From the NCBI GenBank assembly GCA_963728825.1, contig CAVSLA010000003.1, positions 62,001 through 126,000 of the forward strand: a stretch of DNA of 64,000 nt, read 5' to 3'. The translations under genes were made by a program, and so were the position numbers. Positions 17,027-24,528 of the stretch are shown piece by piece (within the stretch, counting starts at the first letter, position 1; each line of letters starts with the position of its first letter). This DNA is from CAVREM01 sp963728825 (lineage in GTDB: Bacteria > Acidobacteriota > Vicinamibacteria > Vicinamibacterales > CAVVIG01). The notes beneath the pieces are model-generated. The model saw only the letters and a program-made list of their open reading frames with translations. It had not been told where the DNA came from and did not search any database.

Positions 17027-18252
17027 GGGGTGCTCGAGGTGGTCGGGGTTCGTGCGGCGACGTGCGGATGAGGAACCGAGGTCACCGCTTCGGCGCCAAC
17101 GTCCCCATAGACGGGCGCGGGTCTCGTCGCCGTACCGCCGCTGCCGGCCGCCTGTCGATAGACCTCCAGCGTTTCGCGGGCCGCGCGCTCCCACGAGAAG
17201 GAATGGGATCGGCGCAGGCCGAGCGCCGAAAAGTTTTCGCGGCGCTCGCGGCTGCGCGCCAGGCCGACGATCGCGTCGCCGAGCGATTCGGCATCCAGAC
17301 GGTCGACGTGCTCGACCGCTCCGCCGGCGACTTCCGACAACGCCCCGACGTGTCCGGTGATGACCGGCGTGCCGCACGCCATTGCCTCGATCACCGGCAA
17401 ACCGAATCCTTCGTAGAGCGACGGGAAGACGAACATCTCGGCGAGGCTGTAGAGCGCCGGGAGATCTTCGAACGGGACGTAACCGGTGAAGCGCACCGCA
17501 TCTTCGATCTGCAGGCGCTCGATCCGATCTTCGATATCGCGGCTCAGCCATCCGTACGGACCGGCGCAGACCAGCTGATGTGGCAAGTCACCCGACTTCC
17601 GCCGCCGCGCGAACCCCTCGATCAGCTTCGGCAGGTTCTTGCGCGGTTCGATCGTCCCCACGTACAGGATGAACCGATCGGCCAGGCCATACCGGCGTCG
17701 AACCCGCTCCCGCTCCGTGGTGTCGTGCACCGGCCGGAATTCGGGTGCGGCCGCTTCATGAACGACGTGGACCCGTTCCGGCTGCAGGCCGTAGAGCCGG
17801 ACGATGTCCCGCTTCGCGCTTTGCGAGACGGTGATGATGGCGTCGGCGCGCCGGGCCGCCAGATCCACCAGCGGCCGGTTCAGCAGCACACGGCGGGGCG
17901 GGTGGTAACGCGGATACAAGGTCAGGCTCATGTCGTGAATCGTCACGACCGTCGGTACCGGCGATGCCACCGGCACCATCCCGTTGGTAAAATGCGCGAC
18001 ATCGACCTGCTGCCGGCGCAGCAGCCGCGGCGCCAGCGTCTGCATCCAGACCATTCGCGGCACGCGCCACGACGAGCTCGCGACGCTCACTGACGAGGGG
18101 AGCGGCCGCGTCGTGTCGACCGCGCGATTCGAGATCACGACGATCTGATCGGCCGGAGCTTGCGCCGCGAGATGGTGGAGGAGGTGCTCGGTGTAGTAAC
18201 CGACACCGGTCCGCCCGGGCCGAAGCGTCGTGCCGTCAAATGCGATGCGCAT
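17023..18252 (-). CDS. glycosyltransferase family 4 (GT4, mannosyl/rhamnosyl-type)
   Basis: A 409-residue GT-B transferase with a complete set of family marks: MRIAFDGTTLRPGRTGVGYY, VVTIHDMSLTLYPRYHPPRR, AIITVSQSAKRDIVRLYGL, FILYVGTIEPRKNLPKLIEG and FPSLYEGFGLPVIEAMACGT. This type commonly moves mannose or related sugars onto lipid-linked or capsule repeats. About 45 low-complexity residues at the C-terminus are outside the domain. The start lies 17 nt inside the end of the O-antigen ligase-like gene, which places it in the same operon. Confidence 0.88.
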   Translation of the reverse strand: MRIAFDGTTLRPGRTGVGYYTEHLLHHLAAQAPADQIVVISNRAVDTTRPLPSSVSVASSSWRVPRMVWMQTLAPRLLRRQQVDVAHFTNGMVPVASPVPTVVTIHDMSLTLYPRYHPPRRVLLNRPLVDLAARRADAIITVSQSAKRDIVRLYGLQPERVHVVHEAAAPEFRPVHDTTERERVRRRYGLADRFILYVGTIEPRKNLPKLIEGFARRRKSGDLPHQLVCAGPYGWLSRDIEDRIERLQIEDAVRFTGYVPFEDLPALYSLAEMFVFPSLYEGFGLPVIEAMACGTPVITGHVGALSEVAGGAVEHVDRLDAESLGDAIVGLARSRERRENFSALGLRRSHSFSWERAARETLEVYRQAAGSGGTATRPAPVYGDVGAEAVTSVPHPHVAARTPTTSSTP

Positions 18253-20016
18253 GGGTAGAGTTGAGAGCCAGCGAAGCAGTCGTCAGACCAAGTGTTAGCG
18301 CGATCAGGACGTAGGTGCCCGTGAAGCTCAGGAACGAGTCGACGAGACCGTGCAGGAAAATGGCGACCGTCGCGGCCGACAGCGCAGCAACCGCGGTGTA
18401 GATGGCCGGATCGTCGCTGTTCCGTACGCTCCTGAACAACTGCATGGCAACCGACCAGCAGAGCCAGCCGAACGCCAACCCGCCAACGATCCCGCCGCCA
18501 ACCAGCATTTCGAGATACATGTTGTTGCTGTGAACGCGGCGGTCGAAGTTCGCCAGCCCCGCGTACTCGCCATATCTCAACCGATAATTGTCCGGACCGA
18601 TGCCGAGGACCGGCCGTGTCGCAAACAGATCGGCCGCGGCGCCCCATAACACCAATCGCCCAGGCCGGACCGCGTTGCGCGGCAGCGTCATCGCATACAT
18701 CGGCCGCTGTGGTCCGATCGCCGGACCGGATACTGCCGCGCGCGTGACGTACAGCGGCGCATCCGGTTCCGTGCTGAACCAGAGACGATGTTCCTGCTCG
18801 ACGTCCCACATCAGGCGATAATCGCCGGGCTCGGGGGGCGCCTCGACGTGCGCGTCCAGGCTCACCGTCGATCCAGGAGTGACACGCCCCGGAAAGGACG
18901 TGCGCAGCCCTTCCCAGCTCACGACGGTGTCTTCGCCGTCGAGCAGCCAGTGGTAGGACAGCCGGATCGGATTCGGGTACCGTCGAGTCCCAGGTCGCGG
19001 CGCCGATGTTTCTCAGGCGGACCGGCACGACCGTTCGGCTGCCAGTGGCCAGCTCGATGCGGCTCGGCGCCCGCACCTCGGCCCTGTACCACGCTTCCAT
19101 CGTCTCGGTCGTCATCCGGAGACGCAGGGTACTCGAAGGAGCGGGATGTGAGCACCTGGGTTGCAAAAAGCGCGGCGACGACTGCGATCGCCGCCATCCC
19201 GCGGTCGAAGCCGCCGCGCCGATACCTCAACCAGCCGATGATGCCGAGCGTCGTGACGGCGGTGATCAGGCCGGCACGGGTAAACGTGACGATGATCCCT
19301 TGCGCAATCGCCAGGGCCAGGACGCCGAGCGCCACCGCCTGAACACGACGCCGCGCGTCGAGCGCCAGGAGCATCAGACCGAGAACGAATGCCAGGGCGA
19401 TCTCGAGGAACATCGAAGCGATGGTGGGATATTGCAGCGGGCCGCTCGCGCGAACCTGAGCGCCGACCAGTGCCACCCAGGCCCGAAACGCCGCGAGCAT
19501 CCTGAGGATCGGTTCGACGCCAAGGTATTCGAGGATCGCCAGCGTGGCAACCGCCGCGCCGGCCACCGCCGTCGCACCCAAGACCGATCTGAGGCGACTG
19601 ACGGTCGTGACGCCGTTGACGACCAGCAGGTAGAGGATGAACGCAAGCGTCAGCCGTCCCACCATGTTCAAGGCGTTGAAGCGATAGGCCGGAGCGGCCA
19701 ACGCGGCGATCGTCATGGTCAGGATGACGGCGAGCCAGGGCAGGGTCAACGGCGTTCGCCAGGCGGGAAGAACGCGAGCGGACGCGAGCGCGATCGCCCA
19801 CGCGGCAAACGCCGCGAGCAGCGCCGCTTCGACGGTGCTCAACGACTGCCCCGGCAGCCTGATGATCGGCCGCAACGCCTCGAACGGCGACACGATGATC
19901 AGCGCGCAGAGACCCAGCCACGCGACGGTTGCGACCACGGCCGGGTTGTCGGTTGTGGAGCGGGCCAGGCCCGCGCGGGAGGAGGATCCCGCGAGGGGTG
20001 CCGCAGCGAAAGACAT
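18236..20016 (-). CDS. O-antigen ligase/polymerase-like membrane protein, two +1 frameshifts
   Basis: Read through two single-base insertions it is about 592 residues. The N-terminal 300 residues hold about 10 membrane segments (GLCALIIVSPFEALRPIIRL, FILYLLVVNGVTTVSRLRSV). A large periplasmic loop carries an Ig-like domain (IGAATWDST, then LSYHWLLDGE and GDYRLMWDVEQEHRLWFST). It is followed by TRPVLGIGPDNYRLRYGEYA, HSNNMYLEMLVGGGIVGGLA and the final membrane helices, the Wzy_C/O-antigen ligase pattern. The protein would join or polymerise glycan repeats at the periplasmic face. The first shift is in the GGG at 19127-19129 and the second in the GGG at 18975-18977, both immediately before TAC. 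It is the first gene of the ten-gene operon. The ATG at 20016 is the most likely start. Confidence 0.75.
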
Positions 20017-20283
20017 CGGTTTACACCGCAGAGTCCAAGATCCTTGCCACGCGCTTCGTCTCAGCCGCTTGTCAGGGCACGGCTGGTGCATACCAGTTGC
20101 ACACGCAAAAACGGTCGGATTCGGGCGCGACCGCAACGATCGACGACAATCATACGCAAGCCGGCAGGCCGTCAGACGTTGGCATGATTTCTCCGTGCAT
20201 GGAATCTGCCTTTCGTCGCTTACGGCACTGGAAAGCCATTTCGGGGTGCGAAAGGTTCACGAGGTGCTGACGGGGGCCAAGAC
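20017..20283. other. divergent intergenic region between the glycan operons
   Basis: About 270 bp that must hold the promoters of the minus-strand operon and of the plus-strand flippase set. I see a weak inverted repeat GTGCA-N7-TGCAC at 20086-20102 but no convincing -35/-10 pair, terminator or gene. Confidence 0.4.
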
Positions 20284-21547
20284 ATGAGACCGGCGGGGCT
20301 GGTGGCGTATCGGGCGCTGTCCGACCTCCTCGGAAAGGCGGCGTTCTTCATCGTCACGATCCTGGCCGCGCGGCGTCTTTCGCAGGAGGGTTTCGGCATC
20401 TTCGCGATCGGCACCACCATTGGCTGGATTGGCGTGGTGGCGAGCGACTTCGGCCTGCAGATGCACCTCGCCCGGTCGGTGGCGCGAGCGCCGCAGTCGG
20501 CGCGCGACGTTTTGCGTCGCTGGCTGCGTGTGAGGCTCATCAGTGCCGGCGGCGCATTTCTCGTGACCGTCCTCTTCGCAGCGACCATCATCGGACCGCG
20601 GATGGCGCCCGCGATCGTCCTGTTCGCCCTCGGCTACCTGCTGGCCGGTCTTGTCGAGTTCCTTCATTACTTCTACCGCGGTCTTGGCCGCAGCGATCTC
20701 GAATCGACGTTGACGCTGTACCAACGACTCGGGACTCTGGGGTGCGCCTCGGCTGCGTTGCTGCTTCGCCCCGATCCGGTGCTGCTCGCCGCAGCGATGA
20801 TCGTCCCTTCGGCCGTGACGGCTGTCTACAGCCTCAACCTCGCGAATCGCCTGGCCCCCGCCGACGTACGTAGGCCGGGTCTCTTAGACCCGGCGCGCGA
20901 GACCAGCACCCGCGAATTCATGCGCGACGTCGCGCCGATAGGCGCCGGCATCCTGTTATCTGCGGTGTACTTCCGAGTCGACGTCTTCCTGCTCCAAGCG
21001 TGGCAGAGGTACGGAAACGGTCGGGCTGTATAACGCTGTGTTCCGGCTGATCGAAGCGTTGCGACTCTTCCCGGCCGCACTCCTCGCGGTCGCCCTGCCG
21101 GTCCTGATGCGGGCGACCGGGTCAGGCCCGCTTATCCAGGTCTCGGCGATTCTCACGGCATTCGGCCTGGCGGCGGCTTCCGCCCTGTGGGTGTTCGCGG
21201 ATTGGCTGGTGCTTTTCGCGTACGGGCCGGCCTATGCTGACGCCGTGCCGGCCTTCAGGATTCTCGCGGCAGCCTTCCCGCTGATGTCGCTGAACTACGC
21301 GCTCACCACTCAACTCATCGGCTGGAACGGACACCGCACGTTCGCCCTGTTGTGCCTCGCGGCGCTGGTCTTCAACGTGACGTTGAATGCGCGGCTGATT
21401 CCAGCGCTGTCGTTGACCGGAGCCGCCTGGACGACGCTCTGGACGGAAGCGTTGCTGACGGTCGGATGTCTGGGCGCCCTCTTCGTGCTGGCTCGCACGA
21501 AATCGAGGACCGGGCCGGCTTCCACTCCTGCGATGGCGGTCGTATGA
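20284..21547 (+). CDS. polysaccharide flippase/MVF-type membrane protein, one +1 frameshift
   Basis: Read through one extra base it is about 420 residues, with a flippase N-terminus (LVAYRALSDLLGKAAFFIVT, then RRLSQEGFGIFAIGTTIGWI) and about 12 hydrophobic segments. The first frame ends in WQRYGNGRAV and a stop at 21031-21033. Dropping one base around 21007 gives WQGTETVGLYNAVFRLIEAL and continues to the natural end. Residues encoded by 20866-20896 (VRRPGLLDPAR) come from a palindromic repeat inserted in phase between two membrane segments. Its stop overlaps the next start (ATGA). It is the second flippase of the region; the partner at 8059-9339 is only distantly similar. Confidence 0.75.
20866..20896. 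repeat. palindromic BIME-like element inside the flippase gene
   Basis: TACGTAGG leads into GCCGGGTCT (20874-20882), a ctt loop, then AGACCCGGC (20886-20894). The same kind of stem with the TACGTAGG flank recurs at 38621-38656 and in decayed form at 28732-28755. Here it is translated in frame and not removed by any visible splicing signal. Confidence 0.75.
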
Positions 21548-22494
21548 GAGCCGCGATCCGCCCGTTCCGGCACGCGTCGATCCCGACCGCCGGACTGAGC
21601 GCTCAGGAGATCGCGATCGCACGCAGCGTCATCTACGCGTCGCTGTTCGACTACCCGCTGACGCTGGCCCAGCTGCGGCAGACGCTGATTGAATCGATCC
21701 AGACGCCGTCGCAGGTGCTCGCCACCTACAACGCAAGCGACACCCTCAAGGAGGCCGTCGAGTTCCGCGATGGCTTTTTCTTTCCGAAGGGACGCTGGGA
21801 TCTCGTCGACGAACGGCGGCGACGCGAAGCGCGGAGCCGGACATTCCTCGATCGTCATCGGTTGCTTCTGAGGATGGTGTGCGCCCTCCCCTACGTCCGG
21901 ATGGTGGCGCTGTCGGGCAGCATCGCCCACCTGAACCTCGAAGGATCCGGCGATCTCGATCTGTTCATCGTCACGCGGGGCCGACGCGTCTGGAGCGTGA
22001 CCGTCGCGGTCCTGATCCTCTCGAAGCTGCTGCGACGGCGGCGGGTCGTCTGTGCCAACTTCGTCGTCGCCGATTCGCGGCTCGTTCTCGAGCAGCAGGA
22101 TCTGTTCACGGCGAGCCAGGTGATTCATCTGAAGCCGCTCGTCGGACGCGACGTCTTCCGGCAGCTGCTCGATGCCAACCCGTTCGTGTTCCGCTTCTAT
22201 CCGAACTTCCACGCGGCGGACGCCGCCTCGCTCCCGTTCCGTCCGTCCCGGTGGCTGGGCGGGTTGAAACGCTCTCTCGAGACGGTGCTCGCGCCCCTGG
22301 CGCCGCTCGCGGAGCTGATCTGCCGGACGGCCTACCGGTCGCATTTGGGCCGGCGGGCGGCAACCTGGCGATCGCCTGAACAGGTCCGGCTTCAGGCGGA
22401 CTGTCTGAAGCTGCACACGCAGAGCCACCGTCAGTCGGTCCTCGATCGCTTCGACCGCGGCGTACAATCCTTCGGTTGGCCCGCCCAGCCCTGA
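21544..22494 (+). CDS. nucleotidyltransferase-fold (MNT-like) protein
   Basis: A 316-residue soluble protein. The central motif MVALSGSIAHLNLEGSGDLD followed by LFIVT is the GS...DxD signature of the nucleotidyltransferase fold, with the pair of acidic residues that would bind metal. The N-terminal part (VIYASLFDYPLTLAQLRQTL) looks like a winged-helix. Related proteins occur beside glycosyltransferases in several phyla, but I know of no proven activity; nucleotide transfer to a sugar, lipid or protein is conceivable. It overlaps the flippase stop (ATGA) and its 3' end overlaps the PHP gene by 19 nt. Confidence 0.6.
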   Translation: MRAAIRPFRHASIPTAGLSAQEIAIARSVIYASLFDYPLTLAQLRQTLIESIQTPSQVLATYNASDTLKEAVEFRDGFFFPKGRWDLVDERRRREARSRTFLDRHRLLLRMVCALPYVRMVALSGSIAHLNLEGSGDLDLFIVTRGRRVWSVTVAVLILSKLLRRRRVVCANFVVADSRLVLEQQDLFTASQVIHLKPLVGRDVFRQLLDANPFVFRFYPNFHAADAASLPFRPSRWLGGLKRSLETVLAPLAPLAELICRTAYRSHLGRRAATWRSPEQVRLQADCLKLHTQSHRQSVLDRFDRGVQSFGWPAQP

Positions 22495-24098
22495 TCTCGC
22501 TGCTCGCAGCCGCTGCCCTGATTGCCGGTCTGGTCGCCGCGCTGCCTCCGGCCGCGCGTCAGGTGCACGCAGCATCTCCATTAGTGGCGGCCGGCGCGTT
22601 TCACGTCCACACCAACCGATCGGACGGCTCGCAATCGATGGAGGACATCGCAGCGGCGGCACGTGACGCCGGCCTGCAGTTCGTCGTCTTCACCGATCAC
22701 GGCGACGGGACGAGAGCCCCCGAACCGCCGGCCTATCGTCATGGCGTGCTGACCATCGACGGCGTCGAGATCAGCACCTCCGGCGGGCACTACGCGGTTC
22801 TCGGCATGGCGCAGTCGCCGTACCCTCTGGCGGGCGAGCCGCGCGACGTCGTGGAGGACGTCGCCAGGCTGGGTGGTTTCGGCGTGGTCGCGCATGGCGA
22901 TTCACCGCGGAACGACCTGGGCTGGACCGACTGGACGGCGGCCGTCAACGGCCTCGAGTGGTTGAGTCTCGATACCGCGTGGCGCCGAGCGTCGACAGCC
23001 ACGCTGGCTCGCGCGTTCACGACGTATTGGTTCCGGCCCGGCGAAACGCTGGGTGCGCTGCTGTCGCCGCCCGCCGATCTGATCGCCCGGTTCGACGCGC
23101 TGACGCAGACCCGGCGGGTCGTCTCGCTGGCGTCAACGGACGCGCACGGGCCAGTCCTTCCGTCCTATGAAGCCTGCTTCCGCACGATGACGACGCGCGT
23201 GCAGCTCGACGCACCGCTGACCGGCGACCCCGCTCGCGATGGCAAGACAATCGTCGACGCCCTTCGGGACGGCCGGCATTTCACCGCGATCGACGGGCTG
23301 GGCGAGCCGGCCGAATTCACCTTCGCGGGTTCGGTGGCAGGATCCGGTGTCCGGGCTGATTCAGGAGGCGTGTTGCCGTCAGGGCAAGACGTCATTTTCG
23401 AGGTTCGGGCGACGGGTGCCGACGACGCTGAGATCGTTCTGCGGCGAAACGGCGAGATCGTCAGGCGTGGACGAACCGAAGCGATGATTTACCAGGCCGA
23501 CGGGCGAGCGGCCACCTATCGGGTCGAAGTCCATGTCCCGGGCTCAGCTGTTCCCTGGATTTTGAGCAACCCGATTTACGTCGGTCTCCCAGTCTCCCCG
23601 CCTCTGCCCCCGCTGGCCACCCCCTCGACCACTGTCCTGCGCGTCGACAGACGTCAATGGGGTGTCGGACACGACCCGACGTCGTCGGCAGTTTTCGAAC
23701 CCGTTTCCGATCGACCCGACGCCGTCGTCTTTCGCTACAGGCTGGGAGATGAGCGGCCTGGCACCCAGTCCGCCTCGTTGATGGCGCCAATTCCGGCCGA
23801 TCTGGCGGGGTACGCCGGGCTGACATTCGAAGCGACAGCGAGCGCCCCAATGCGCGTCGGCGTGCAGCTGGTGCAAGAGGAAGGCGGAATCTGGTCCCGA
23901 TGGCACCGATCCGTGTTTCTCGACCGCGATCCGCGGCCGATCACGGTCCTGTTCCGCGACATGACCCCGGTCAGTCCCGCGGAGGGTCCACCCCCACTCA
24001 AATCGATCCAGGCTCTTGTATTCGTCGTCGACGCGAACAACACGAAGCCAGGGGCTCGAGGAGAAATCATTTTCAACCACATCGCCTACCAGCGATAA
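22476..24098 (+). CDS. secreted PHP-domain metal-dependent phosphoesterase (CehA-like)
   Basis: A 540-residue protein with an N-terminal signal sequence (ISLLAAAALIAGLVAALPPA). The PHP domain has its metal ligands in FHVHTNRSDGSQSMEDIAAA (H43, H45), VVFTDHGDG, GVEISTSGGHYAVLG, VVAHGDSPRND and LASTDAHGP. Proteins of this group hydrolyse phosphate or carbamate esters with two or three divalent metals. The C-terminal 200 residues are beta-rich (VLRVDRRQWGVGHD, AGLTFEATASAPMRVGVQLV) and resemble a carbohydrate-binding sandwich. It starts with a TTG at 22476 within the end of the preceding gene. Being exported next to glycan genes, it may act on extracellular polymers, but the substrate is unknown. 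Confidence 0.8.
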   Translation: MARPALISLLAAAALIAGLVAALPPAARQVHAASPLVAAGAFHVHTNRSDGSQSMEDIAAAARDAGLQFVVFTDHGDGTRAPEPPAYRHGVLTIDGVEISTSGGHYAVLGMAQSPYPLAGEPRDVVEDVARLGGFGVVAHGDSPRNDLGWTDWTAAVNGLEWLSLDTAWRRASTATLARAFTTYWFRPGETLGALLSPPADLIARFDALTQTRRVVSLASTDAHGPVLPSYEACFRTMTTRVQLDAPLTGDPARDGKTIVDALRDGRHFTAIDGLGEPAEFTFAGSVAGSGVRADSGGVLPSGQDVIFEVRATGADDAEIVLRRNGEIVRRGRTEAMIYQADGRAATYRVEVHVPGSAVPWILSNPIYVGLPVSPPLPPLATPSTTVLRVDRRQWGVGHDPTSSAVFEPVSDRPDAVVFRYRLGDERPGTQSASLMAPIPADLAGYAGLTFEATASAPMRVGVQLVQEEGGIWSRWHRSVFLDRDPRPITVLFRDMTPVSPAEGPPPLKSIQALVFVVDANNTKPGARGEIIFNHIAYQR

Positions 24099-24107
24099 AC
24101 TGTCGCG

Positions 24108-24446
24108 ATGAGCGCATCCGATCTCCTGAAGGCCGCGTCGGCCGCGGCGCACGACGTCGTCACCAACACGGCGTCCGGCCGCGTCCTGCGCAAACTGATT
24201 CGGGATTTTGACGATGCGGTGTCGCGCGTGCCCGACGTCCCCGCCACGGAGTTCTCGCCGCTCGAAATCGAGCAGCTGTCATCAAAGGTCGAGCACGTGA
24301 TCGCTGCCATCGAACGGCACATCGATGCCGACGACGACCCGGTGAGCGCACGGCAGGAGTTTGCGGAAGTGATCGACGACGTGCGGCGGCGGCTGGAAGA
24401 AATCAACCGCTGGCGGCGGCACTACCTCACGTCGCCCACCAGCTGA
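24108..24446 (+). CDS. small hypothetical protein, helical
   Basis: A 112-residue acidic protein predicted almost wholly helical (VLRKLIRDFDDAVSRVPDV, IEQLSSKVEHVIAAIERHID, ARQEFAEVIDDVRRRLEEIN). It has no signal peptide or membrane segment. It starts nine bases after the PHP gene, so it is probably cotranscribed. I do not recognise a family; the heptad-like pattern suggests a coiled-coil or four-helix dimer. Confidence 0.55.
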   Translation: MSASDLLKAASAAAHDVVTNTASGRVLRKLIRDFDDAVSRVPDVPATEFSPLEIEQLSSKVEHVIAAIERHIDADDDPVSARQEFAEVIDDVRRRLEEINRWRRHYLTSPTS

Positions 24447-24447
24447 A

Positions 24448-24481
24448 GAATTTACAATTGGGAATTTACAATTGGAAATTC
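24448..24481. repeat. AT-rich repeat, two tandem 14-bp units GAATTTACAATTGG
   Basis: Two exact copies (24448-24461 and 24462-24475) followed by aaatt. It stands out sharply in base composition from the GC-rich surroundings. A related sequence lies at 27636-27668, on the other side of the permease/PadR pair. Confidence 0.7.
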
Positions 24482-24528
24482 AGCGATCTCGTTAATCAGT
24501 TTCGTTGGAGTTGGCGATACGAGATCTT

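Noticed and set aside
18989..19166. Separate small genes at the breaks of the O-antigen ligase
   Set aside because: The fragments join into one family-typical protein when two extra bases are removed.
20017..20283. A sigma-54 promoter at TTGGCATGATTTCTCCGTGCA
   Set aside because: The GG and GC elements are 14 bp apart rather than 10, so it does not fit.
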